From NCBI GenBank assembly GCA_037384225.1, contig JARROD010000007.1:1-27051 (forward strand): a stretch of 27,051 nucleotides of DNA, in the 5' to 3' direction. Below, piece after piece: positions 16,437 through 24,493 of this stretch (its first letter is position 1; every line of letters starts with the position of its first letter). The position numbers and the translations under genes were made by a program. Below the pieces are notes generated by a model. That model had not been told where the DNA came from and ran no database searches. It saw only the letters and a list, made by a program, of their open reading frames with translations. The stretch is from JARROD01 sp037384225 (GTDB lineage Bacteria; Pseudomonadota; Gammaproteobacteria; Pseudomonadales; Cellvibrionaceae).

Positions 16437-17045
16437 TTAAAAAAACCACCAGCCATCGTCTTCCAGGCGTTCTCGACACCCCTGCAACTGACGGCCATAG
16501 AGACGGGAGCGGGCGGATACATTTTTCGCGACTCGCTTCAACCATTTCTTACTTTTAAAACTGCGATGATTGAAACCACCGTGGCCTTCGTGGTAAGCGA
16601 GATAAAGATGATACGGGTCATTAAGGGCGATGCCGCTGCGCTTATTGCTCTGCAGGTTATACCACCCGACGAAGTCCACGGCATCCTCAAAGTCGTCCCG
16701 GTCGGCACCCCAGTTGCCGCTGTCCTTTTTATACCAGTCCCAGGTTTCGTCCTTGGCCTGGGGAAAACCGTAGGCGCTGCTCAACCGCGGCCCCGGAAAT
16801 ATCCACAAAAATGTGGTGCGAGGCGGGCGCGCTTTGGGCTGAAACCGAGACTCTTGATGAAGTATTGCCATCATCACCGGTATCCTCGAGCCCCATTTGC
16901 TTTGGGATTTCCTGGCTCGCTTATACCAACCGCTTTTTTCATCGAAAATATGGCAAACATTGTCCACCCGACTCGGTGGAGAAGTGACACAACCGACAAG
17001 ATTGCCCAGAATGATAAGGATTACAATTATTCTTAACGCTACCAC
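16437..17045 (-). CDS. Lipoprotein lytic transglycosylase (SLT domain)
   Basis: A predicted outer-membrane-anchored murein lytic transglycosylase, cleaving the MurNAc-GlcNAc bond. A short signal peptide (VALRIIVILIILGNLVG) ends at lipobox C19 (LVGC). The goose-type/SLT-like core shows ILHQESRF with the likely catalytic glutamate E65, then ARPPRTTFLW, SSAYGFPQAKDETWDWY and DDFEDAVDFVGWYN, with LAYHEGHGGF near the end. These resemble a conserved family of about 200-residue SLT lipoproteins in gammaproteobacteria. The start is GTG with GAGGGG five bases upstream. It is downstream of ligA on the same strand but separated by R1 copy C and R3 copy 4, so it probably has its own promoter. The adjoining AT-rich DNA gives it an accessory setting. 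Confidence 0.87.
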   Translation of the reverse strand: MVALRIIVILIILGNLVGCVTSPPSRVDNVCHIFDEKSGWYKRARKSQSKWGSRIPVMMAILHQESRFQPKARPPRTTFLWIFPGPRLSSAYGFPQAKDETWDWYKKDSGNWGADRDDFEDAVDFVGWYNLQSNKRSGIALNDPYHLYLAYHEGHGGFNHRSFKSKKWLKRVAKNVSARSRLYGRQLQGCRERLEDDGWWFF

Positions 17046-17141
17046 TGTTTCCCCTCTATCGACGAGACTTCGCTTTCAGTTTTTCAGTCTTGTCAATGTA
17101 TCCCAGCCGACCTGAACCCAATATTAATCAAAAATACCTTA

Positions 17142-17155
17142 TATACCCAAAGCGT
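17142..17155 (+). repeat. R3 motif, copy 4
   Basis: TATACCCAAAGCGT, 14 bases before R1 copy C and just upstream of the lytic transglycosylase gene. Same orientation as the other three copies. Confidence 0.5.
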
Positions 17156-17168
17156 TATTCAACACCGT

Positions 17169-17242
17169 GTAACTTCTCTATAACCGGGGTCGGCACAGTG
17201 TCAGGCGGATGTCCGGCGCTAGCTGGACCGGTTAGAAATTAC
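17169..17242 (-). repeat. R1 intergenic repeat, copy C, overlapping the ligA stop
   Basis: 74 bp. The plus-strand left end is GTAACTTCTCTATAACCGGG, followed by the inverse of copy B's right module (GCACAGTGTCAGG). Its right end (TCCGGCGCTAGCTGG, then ACCGGTTAGAAATTAC) matches copy D's right half. The terminal TTA at 17239-17241 is the ligA TAA stop codon read on the minus strand. Confidence 0.8.
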
Positions 17243-19269
17243 TCACTGGGGTAAACCCCATGGGTTTTCAATAATGTTAACAGCGCATCTTCATCCATAA
17301 TCTCCACGCCGAGTTCCCTGGCCTTGGTCAGTTTTGAACCCGCTCCCGGCCCCGCTACCAGATAATCGGTTTTCGCCGAGACACTGCCCGCCACTTTGGC
17401 TCCCAAATCCACCAGCAACGCTTTTGCATCGTTGCGCGACATGGTTTCCAGTGTTCCGGTCAGAACAAACGTCACACCTTCCAGCGCCGCCGGCGCTTTT
17501 TTCTCGACCTCGATGTTTGGCCAGTGCACACCCACCTTGCGTAGCGCATCAATCACTGTCAAATTGTCCGGCTGCTGAAAAAACTCCGCAACAAAATGCG
17601 CCACCACCGGCCCCACATCGGCGACCTGCTGCAGTTGCTCTTCATCGGCGGCCGCCAGCGCTTCGAGACTGCCGAAGTGCATGGCCAGATTGCGCGCTGT
17701 GGCCTCGCCAACTTCGCGAATACCCAGGGCGTGAAGAAAACGCGGCAGTGTGGTGGATTTGCTCTTTTCCAGCGCCGCCAGCAGATTGTCCGCCGACTTC
17801 GCCGCCATGCGTTCCAGCGCCGCCAACTGCTCGTGTTGCAGATGGTAGAGATCAGCCACCGAATGCACCAATTCCGAGTCCAGCAACTGCTCGACGAGTT
17901 TTTCACCCAGCCCGTCGATATCCATAGCCCTTCGCGACACAAAATGAATGATGGCGGCTTTGCGCTGCGCCGCGCACACCAGCCCGCCGCTACAGCGAAC
18001 CACCACTTCACCGGGAACCGACTCCACCGGTGAACCGCACACAGGGCAGTGCTCGGGAAAGTCAATCGGCTGAGCATCCGCCGGGCGCCGTTCGACCACC
18101 ACGGAAACCACCTGGGGAATCACATCGCCGGCGCGGCGTATCACTACGGTATCGCCAATCACCACACCCAGGCGCTCAATTTCATCGCGGTTGTGCAGCG
18201 TCGCGTTGGAAACCGTGACCCCGCCGACGAACACCGGCTCCAAACGCGCCACCGGCGTCACCGCACCGGTGCGCCCGACTTGAAACTCGACATCCAATAA
18301 CCGTGTCACCTCCTCCTGGGCCGGAAACTTGTAGGCAATCGCCCAGCGTGGCGCGCGCGAGACAAACCCAAGCTGTTCCTGCAGGCGACGCTGATTGACT
18401 TTAAACACGATGCCATCGATATCGTATTCTAAGTCTGGGCGCTTGGCGGACAGGCGCTGGTAATAGGCCAGGCAGGCATCGATATTTTCCGCCACCGCCA
18501 TTTCCTTGTTAATGCGCAAACCCCAGCGGTTAAGGGCGTAGAGGATATCCGTGTGGCGCTCCGGCAAATCGCCGTCCGCCACCAGCCCGACACTGTAGAC
18601 ACATAACTGCAGTGGCCGCTCGGCGGTAAGACGGGGGTCGAGCTGCCTCAGGCTGCCGGCGGCGGCGTTGCGGGGATTGACAAAGGTCTTTTCCCCTTTT
18701 TCCCGGGCCCTGGCATTGAGCGCCTCGAAACCCGCCTTGGGCATATAAATCTCGCCCCGCACTTCCAGCGTGGAAGGATAGCCTGTGCTCAGCAACCGCA
18801 GGGGCACCGAGGGAATGGTACGTACGTTGGCGGTAATATCCTCGCCTGTAGTGCCGTCGCCGCGGGTCGCTCCGCGCACCAGTTCGCCGTCGCGGTAAAG
18901 CAGGCTGACCGCAATACCGTCGAGCTTGGGTTCACAGGCGTATTCGATATCGCTGTGGTCTTTAAGACGGTCGCAGATGCGGCGGTTAAAGTCCCGCATT
19001 TCTTCTTCATCAAAAGCGTTTTCCAGCGACAGCATCGGCAGTTCGTGCTGAACCTGGGTAAACGCCGGCAGCGGCTCGGCACCTACCCGCTGGGAGGGCG
19101 AGTCCGCCGTAACCAAGTCGGGGTGGAGCGCTTCCAGTTTCTGCAACCGCCGCATCAGGCGGTCGTATTCGGCATCGGGGATTTCCGGCGCATCTAAAAC
19201 GTAGTAACGGTAGTTGTGATAATTCAGTTGTTCTTTGAGTGAGTTGATTTCTTCTTGTGGTTGCGGCAT
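17239..19269 (-). CDS. ligA: NAD-dependent DNA ligase
   Basis: Seals nicks in duplex DNA during replication and repair using NAD+. The 676 residues match the usual length. The order is domain Ia (YHNYRYYVLDAPEIPDAEYDRL, NMN binding), adenylation domain with the reactive K115 in CEPKLDG, OB fold (about 320-400, EFQVGRTGAVTPVA), a zinc finger with C408, C411, C426 and C432, helix-hairpin-helix repeats (about 440-580) and a C-terminal BRCT domain (about 595-670, LEGVTFVLTGTLETMSR). The ATG lies 19 bases after the zipA stop, so it is the last gene of a smc-zipA-ligA run, an arrangement common in gammaproteobacteria. No good ribosome site precedes it, which suggests coupling to zipA. The last codon and stop lie in R1 copy C. 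Confidence 0.98.
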   Translation of the reverse strand: MPQPQEEINSLKEQLNYHNYRYYVLDAPEIPDAEYDRLMRRLQKLEALHPDLVTADSPSQRVGAEPLPAFTQVQHELPMLSLENAFDEEEMRDFNRRICDRLKDHSDIEYACEPKLDGIAVSLLYRDGELVRGATRGDGTTGEDITANVRTIPSVPLRLLSTGYPSTLEVRGEIYMPKAGFEALNARAREKGEKTFVNPRNAAAGSLRQLDPRLTAERPLQLCVYSVGLVADGDLPERHTDILYALNRWGLRINKEMAVAENIDACLAYYQRLSAKRPDLEYDIDGIVFKVNQRRLQEQLGFVSRAPRWAIAYKFPAQEEVTRLLDVEFQVGRTGAVTPVARLEPVFVGGVTVSNATLHNRDEIERLGVVIGDTVVIRRAGDVIPQVVSVVVERRPADAQPIDFPEHCPVCGSPVESVPGEVVVRCSGGLVCAAQRKAAIIHFVSRRAMDIDGLGEKLVEQLLDSELVHSVADLYHLQHEQLAALERMAAKSADNLLAALEKSKSTTLPRFLHALGIREVGEATARNLAMHFGSLEALAAADEEQLQQVADVGPVVAHFVAEFFQQPDNLTVIDALRKVGVHWPNIEVEKKAPAALEGVTFVLTGTLETMSRNDAKALLVDLGAKVAGSVSAKTDYLVAGPGAGSKLTKARELGVEIMDEDALLTLLKTHGVYPSE

Positions 19270-19288
19270 GTGTAGTCTTTATACGGTG

Positions 19289-20446
19289 CTAGGCGGGCGC
19301 CCTTGATAGCTGTTTGCGTTCAAACTCTTTGATGCGCTGGCGGCAGTGCTCGATTGTCTGTAGCGTCATTACACTGCGGTTTTCATCTTTCAATTCACCA
19401 CCGAGTTTTTTACACAATACGTCTGCAGATTCCACCATGCGATTGAACGCCCTCAGGCTGTCTGCCTCCAGCGGCAGGGTTAAAAACAGACTGACGCCCG
19501 GCGTTTCAAACGCCTCCATGGCGTGAAGGTCAAATGTGCCAGGCACAACCATATTGGCCATGCTGAACAGAACCTCACCCTCCCCATCGGCGTCCTCGTG
19601 ACAGTGAAAAATATTCATGGCACCGAAACGCATACCGCAGATAAGCGCGGTATCGAGCAGATCAACGCCGTTAAAGCGCTGGCCTTGCGGCGCCATGATG
19701 TTCATCACCAGGACTTCCTCGACATCGGCCGAAGGCTCCGGCTGTGATTTTGACGGCTGTTTTTTGGGTTTTTCGGGGTTATCTTCCACCGCATCCGTTT
19801 TAATGGCCGGCTTCCGTTTGGTATTGGACTCGGCATTTACCTGCCCGGACACTACCGCATCGGTGCGCGCCTGGTTTAATTCGGAAACAGCATTCTCGTC
19901 GGCCGCCTCCACCACGTCGGTGTCGAATGCGGCGAAGTCCTCGTTAATTTTTGGCTCGATGCGCTGTTCCGGCGCCGGCGTATCAAGTGCCGACTTTTCG
20001 GCTTTTCCCCCGGCCACGGACTCCATCAGCATCGGCACCGATTCTCCCAGGTTTAGCTTTACCTGCTCGGGAGCCCTGGCGGTACACCCCTTGCCCATCG
20101 CGGCTTCGGCTGGCGCCGGATGATTCTGTTTCTGTACCACCTGCGGATCACGTCGACCAACATCCAGATCAGTGTTACCGCAGTCACTATCGTCTCGATG
20201 GCTGTTGTTTCTGTTGTTTCTGTTGTTTCTGTTCGCACCATTCCTATGCACGACACGAGCCCCACCACTGGGCAGCTCACTGCCGTAGTCCTCCAGTTCT
20301 TCTCTTTGCGTTCCCCGATGCATGCTCAGTGACATACGCAAGCTGTTTTTACGGGATTGACGCATACGCCGATAACCGTCCAGCAAAATGCCGACGATTA
20401 ACAACACAATAATAACGGTCAACCATTCATGCATAGCAATATCCAT
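19289..20446 (-). CDS. zipA: Cell division protein ZipA
   Basis: Membrane-anchored division protein that tethers FtsZ to the inner membrane. It has an N-terminal membrane helix (about 8-23, WLTVIIVLLIVGILLDG), a basic segment (YRRMRQSRKNSLRMSLSMHRG), a long polar linker of about 190 residues with an RNN tandem repeat, and a C-terminal FtsZ-binding domain from about 244 to 378 (VLVMNIMAPQGQRFNGVDLL, MNIFHCHEDADGEGEVLFSMANM, PGTFDLHAMEAF, PGVSLFLTLP). The 385-residue length is ordinary; ZipA linkers vary. The ATG at 20446 has GGAGG 11 bases upstream; a second ATG four codons in is possible. The 200-base gap to smc is AT-rich and may hold a zipA promoter, with one TTGACT but no convincing -10. 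Confidence 0.95.
   Translation of the reverse strand: MDIAMHEWLTVIIVLLIVGILLDGYRRMRQSRKNSLRMSLSMHRGTQREELEDYGSELPSGGARVVHRNGANRNNRNNRNNSHRDDSDCGNTDLDVGRRDPQVVQKQNHPAPAEAAMGKGCTARAPEQVKLNLGESVPMLMESVAGGKAEKSALDTPAPEQRIEPKINEDFAAFDTDVVEAADENAVSELNQARTDAVVSGQVNAESNTKRKPAIKTDAVEDNPEKPKKQPSKSQPEPSADVEEVLVMNIMAPQGQRFNGVDLLDTALICGMRFGAMNIFHCHEDADGEGEVLFSMANMVVPGTFDLHAMEAFETPGVSLFLTLPLEADSLRAFNRMVESADVLCKKLGGELKDENRSVMTLQTIEHCRQRIKEFERKQLSRAPA
20203..20229. repeat. 9-bp tandem repeat, three copies, in the zipA linker
   Basis: TGTTGTTTC three times without change, then a partial fourth, encoding repeated RNN residues on the minus strand. It is in frame. Confidence 0.8.
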
Positions 20447-20646
20447 TGGTTACCATGCCTCCAAATTCTTAAGTTAATTCCCGGGCCGCATAAGCCAATA
20501 CAACCAATGTTTACACAGAAAAAATTAATTCAACGTTGTTCACTTAAAACACCGTTCAGTCAATATTGAGTTCATGCATCACCGGGCTAAATTATTGCTT
20601 ACTCTTATGCACTTTAGGCATATTTTAGACTATCAACAGTCCTAAT

Positions 20647-23600
20647 TTAAACTGCGGCCAGTTCCGCCGCTGCTTCTACATCCACGGTCACCAGCCGTGA
20701 CACACCAGGTTCGTGCATGGTTACACCCAAAAGCTGGTGCGCCATCTCCATGGCAATCTTGTTGTGTGTTATATAAATAAACTGAACCTGGGCAGCCATT
20801 TCTTCAACCATGCGTGCGTAACGGCCCACATTGGCATCATCCAGCGGCGCATCCACCTCGTCGAGCATACAGAAAGGTGCCGGATTGAGACGAAAAATGG
20901 AAAATACCAGAGCGATCGCGGTGAGGGCCTTTTCACCGCCGGAAAGTAGATGAATGGTACTATTACGTTTACCGGGCGGGCGCGCCATAATGGCGATGCC
21001 GGTGTCCAGTAAGTCTTCGCCGGTCAGTTCCAGATAAGCATGGCCGCCGCCGAAGACTTTGGGAAACAACTCCTGCAGCCCGCTGTTGACCTGATCGAAT
21101 GTTTCCTTAAATCTTGTGCGGGTTTCACGGTCAATGCGCTTGATGGCGTTCTCAAGCGTTTCCAGGGCTTCAATTAGATCCGAATTCTGGCGATCGAGGT
21201 AGTCTTTGCGCTCAGCTTCCGTTTTGTATTCATCGATAGCCGCCAGGTTAATAGCGCCCAGACGGCTGATACGGTTGCCGATGCGTTCCAGTTCGTCTTC
21301 CATAGGCTGTTCCTGGGCGTCCTCAGGCAACTGCCCCAGCAGTTCGGCCAGATCGAATTCTTCCTCGGTGACCTGCTTTTCAAGCGTGGAGCGCTGCACA
21401 TCCAGCGTTTTGGCCTCCAATCGCGCCTGTTCCAGCTGCCCGCGTACCCCCTGCAGGCTCTGCTCGGCACGGCTGCGCTCCTGCTCGACTTTGCGTAGCT
21501 CCTGCTCCACGGTTTCCACCGCGCGACGGGCTTGCGCCAGTTCGGTTTCCACCTCCACCCGGCGCTCCAGATGTTGTTCCAGCTCGATTTTGTGGGCTTC
21601 GATGGGGTCGCGGTTTTCTCCCAGGCTCGCCTGCAGGTGTTCGCGGCGTTCCTGCAACCGCTGGGTCTGCTCGCGCAGGCGCCCTATGCCCTGGCGTATC
21701 GAATCCAGTTGGGTTTTCACCGATTGATGGCGCATGGCCAGCTCATGCTCGCGGTCTTTGTCGTGGCGGGCGCGCTGGCGGGCCTGGTCCAGATCCGAAC
21801 GTATCTGGTCGCGCCGGTTGAGCAGCCGTTCGCGCTGATCGGTGTCGCTGGCCATGGCTTCGATCGCTTCCTGCAGAATCATCCGCGCTTCCGACAGGCT
21901 TTCCCCTTCCTGCGCCATTTGTTCGCGGGCTTCACTAATTTCACCCAGCACCCGCTCGCGGCGCACAGATATCTGTTCCACCCGAACCTGTTTGGCGCTC
22001 AGTTGGGAGCGCATCTCGCCGTAGCGACGGTTCATTTCATCGGCTTCGCCACGCAGGCTTTCGCGCTGACTTTCCAGCGCTTTGGCGGTCTCCTGGCCGT
22101 CTTGCAGCTCCTTGCTGAGTTCCGCCGCCCGGGTTTCGCTGGCGGCAATAGAATCCACCAACTGCTCCAATTCCTGGCCTCGGGCGATGACTCCCGAACT
22201 GGTATCAGTGTCTTTCGAAACCCGCAACCAGTTCGGTCCAAGCCACACGCCATCTTTGGTGATCACCGATTCCCGGGCGTGCAGCTGCGCGCGCATGGCC
22301 AGTGCGGAAGGCAGGCCCTCGGCGATATAAATGCCGTCGGTCAAGGCGCCAACATCGACGGGATCGGCCCCCGGGCGCAATGATATCTTTTCCCGCAACA
22401 GTGGCAGTCCCCGGGCATCAGCGCCGGGAGCCGCTATCGGAGCGCGGGTGTCCAGCAGCATCAACTCACCCTGCTCCAGACCGCTAAGCACGGCGGCGAC
22501 AGCGTCCAGACTGTCGGTACACAACGCCTGCAAACTGCTGCCCAGCACCGTTTCAACGGCGCTATCCCAGCCGTCACTGACTTCCAGGCTTTCGGCCAGC
22601 CGGGGTTTATCCGCTAATTGTTGCTGCTCCAGCCACTCGCTCACCGCCGCGCTCTTTTCCCCCAGCGCCGCCTGTTGCAACGCCTCCAGGGAGGCGTGGC
22701 GACCGCGCATGGTCTGCAGCTGGCCGCGCACTTCGTCCAGTTCCCGGGAGCGCCGGTCATTCTCATCGCGCAGCGCGCTGAGTTCTTCGTTGAGGGCGTC
22801 GGTACGGGTGCGCCTGGCCTGAGCCTCTAAATCGAGTTCCGCCAGTTGTTCCGTTAAAACCCCGATTTCCTCTTCCGCCGGTCCGGCAGTCAGTTGCGAT
22901 TTTTCTTCCTCTAGCTTGCGGATGCGTTCAAGCAGGCGCTGTTGCACCTGCTCCAGGTGCTGAATACGGGACTGCTGGACTTCGGCCCTCTGCCGCGGCT
23001 CGGCGGCACGCTGGTTAAACGTGTCCCACTCCGACTGCCAGCTTTGCATGGCTTCTTCGGCACTCACCAGAGCGGCGCCTGAATCCTCTTCCGCCGCTTT
23101 GTTCAACGCCAGTTCCGGCTCGATTTCCAGCAGCTCCGCCTCCCAACCCTCCGCTTTGCGGGTGTCGGTCAGCAGGTGTTCTTCCGCTTCCCGGCAATCG
23201 CGATCGGTCTGCTCGAGGTCGGCCTGTAACTGGCGGGCGCGTTCCTGGGCGTGCTGGATGCTCTGCTCGACGCGGGCGATATCCGCTCCCACGGCATAAA
23301 ATCGCCCCTGTACCTCATTGAACTTATCCCCCTGTTCAGTGTACTGGAGACGGTATTTTTCGATCTGTGCATCCTTGCCGACCTGGTCCGTCACAAAGGA
23401 TTCGACGTGGAGTTCCAGCTCGCGGATGGTCTCATGCTTGGCTTTTGACTGAGTGTCCAGAGTCCGAAAGCGCAGCGCCTGTAACTGCACCCGCAGCAGG
23501 CGCTCTTCTTTTTTCAGTTCTGTATACTTTTCCGCCGCCTGGGCCTGACGCTCCAGGCGTGACAGCTGGCGCTCCAGCTCTTCGCGAATATCCGTGAGGC

Positions 23601-24177
23601 GCTCGAGATTTTCCTGGGTGCGGCGCATACGGTTTTCAGTGTCGCGGCGGCGCTCCTTGTATTTGGAGATCCCGGCGGCCTCCTCGATATAGACCCGCAG
23701 TTCTTCCGGTTTCGCCTCGATCAACCGCGAGATCATACCCTGCTCGATAATGGCATAGCTGCGCGGCCCCAGGCCGGTGCCGAGAAAAATATCGGTGATG
23801 TCGCGGCGCCGGCATTTATTGCCGTTCAGGTAGTAATTATTCTGGCCATCGCGGGTGACTTTACGGCGCACCGAGATTTCGGCGTAACTGGCGTACTCGC
23901 CGACCAACGAGCCGTCGCTGTTATCAAAGACCAGCTCAATCGACGCCTGCCCCACCGGTTTGCGACCACCGGAGCCATTGAAAATGACGTCGGTCATTGA
24001 TTCGCCACGCAGGTTTTTGGCGGATGACTCTCCCATTACCCAGCGCACGGCATCAATAATATTGGACTTTCCACAACCATTGGGTCCCACCACCGCGCCG
24101 AGATTACTGGGAAAAGAGACAGTCGTGGGGTCGACAAATGACTTAAAACCAGCCAGCTTAATACACTTTAGCCGCAT
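20647..24177 (-). CDS. smc: Chromosome segregation SMC protein
   Basis: ATPase that compacts and organises the chromosome with ScpA and ScpB. The 1176 residues show the N-terminal head with Walker A GPNGCGKSN (31-39), a long coiled coil (about 165-505), a hinge (about 512-660, DGWDSAVETVLGSSLQALCTDS), a second coiled coil (about 665-1000), and the C-terminal head with the ABC signature LLSGGEKALTAIAL (about 1072-1085) and Walker B CMLDEVDAPLDD (about 1103-1114). It is complete, with no frameshift. The ATG start matches the conserved MRLKCIKLAGFKSF. Having SMC rather than MukB argues against an enteric host. It heads the smc-zipA-ligA run. scpA and scpB are not in the window. Confidence 0.98.
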   Translation of the reverse strand: MRLKCIKLAGFKSFVDPTTVSFPSNLGAVVGPNGCGKSNIIDAVRWVMGESSAKNLRGESMTDVIFNGSGGRKPVGQASIELVFDNSDGSLVGEYASYAEISVRRKVTRDGQNNYYLNGNKCRRRDITDIFLGTGLGPRSYAIIEQGMISRLIEAKPEELRVYIEEAAGISKYKERRRDTENRMRRTQENLERLTDIREELERQLSRLERQAQAAEKYTELKKEERLLRVQLQALRFRTLDTQSKAKHETIRELELHVESFVTDQVGKDAQIEKYRLQYTEQGDKFNEVQGRFYAVGADIARVEQSIQHAQERARQLQADLEQTDRDCREAEEHLLTDTRKAEGWEAELLEIEPELALNKAAEEDSGAALVSAEEAMQSWQSEWDTFNQRAAEPRQRAEVQQSRIQHLEQVQQRLLERIRKLEEEKSQLTAGPAEEEIGVLTEQLAELDLEAQARRTRTDALNEELSALRDENDRRSRELDEVRGQLQTMRGRHASLEALQQAALGEKSAAVSEWLEQQQLADKPRLAESLEVSDGWDSAVETVLGSSLQALCTDSLDAVAAVLSGLEQGELMLLDTRAPIAAPGADARGLPLLREKISLRPGADPVDVGALTDGIYIAEGLPSALAMRAQLHARESVITKDGVWLGPNWLRVSKDTDTSSGVIARGQELEQLVDSIAASETRAAELSKELQDGQETAKALESQRESLRGEADEMNRRYGEMRSQLSAKQVRVEQISVRRERVLGEISEAREQMAQEGESLSEARMILQEAIEAMASDTDQRERLLNRRDQIRSDLDQARQRARHDKDREHELAMRHQSVKTQLDSIRQGIGRLREQTQRLQERREHLQASLGENRDPIEAHKIELEQHLERRVEVETELAQARRAVETVEQELRKVEQERSRAEQSLQGVRGQLEQARLEAKTLDVQRSTLEKQVTEEEFDLAELLGQLPEDAQEQPMEDELERIGNRISRLGAINLAAIDEYKTEAERKDYLDRQNSDLIEALETLENAIKRIDRETRTRFKETFDQVNSGLQELFPKVFGGGHAYLELTGEDLLDTGIAIMARPPGKRNSTIHLLSGGEKALTAIALVFSIFRLNPAPFCMLDEVDAPLDDANVGRYARMVEEMAAQVQFIYITHNKIAMEMAHQLLGVTMHEPGVSRLVTVDVEAAAELAAV

Positions 24178-24493
24178 GAATTAGATTCGCCCATTCATAT
24201 CCGATAAACAATAGGTAACTGTTTGATTTATATATATTTTAAACCATATTACCCGTATCCCTCTGAACGGCCTCGGGGTATGGCAAAAGCAATTTGGGCG
24301 ATTCTACACGGTTGCAGGCGCAATGACACCAATTGACAGAAGGGAATTGTTACTTAAATACATTACCCGCGGACAACTAGGGATGGCGTCTATATTGACA
24401 GATGAAAGGATATTTTGTGTGTGACGGTGACGGTCAAATCATTTTTGATAACGGCGGCTCTCCGCAAAGCCGCCGAATGACTGTACGAAACCG
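24178..24493. other. Intergenic region between ccmI and smc
   Basis: 316 bases without a credible gene. The smc-proximal part (about 24220-24250) is very AT-rich and may hold the smc promoter, although no good -35/-10 pair is clear. The ccmI-proximal end holds a stem-loop. The middle has no recognisable feature. Confidence 0.5.
24452..24475 (-). terminator. Stem-loop after ccmI
   Basis: An eight-base-pair stem CGGCGGCT / AGCCGCCG with an eight-base loop, 18 bases past the ccmI stop. The minus-strand tract after it (TTATCAAAAAT) is not U-rich, so it may be a weak terminator or a 3'-end protecting hairpin. Confidence 0.5.

Noticed and set aside
16272..17036. 254-codon open frame on the plus strand opposite the lytic transglycosylase gene
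   Set aside because: It runs antisense through a gene with a lipobox, a catalytic motif and a good ribosome site. Its own translation has no recognisable domain and no ribosome site.
21532..22383. 283-codon plus-strand frame within smc
   Set aside because: It is antisense to the complete, well-conserved SMC hinge and coiled-coil region. Composition is repetitive and unlike a real protein.
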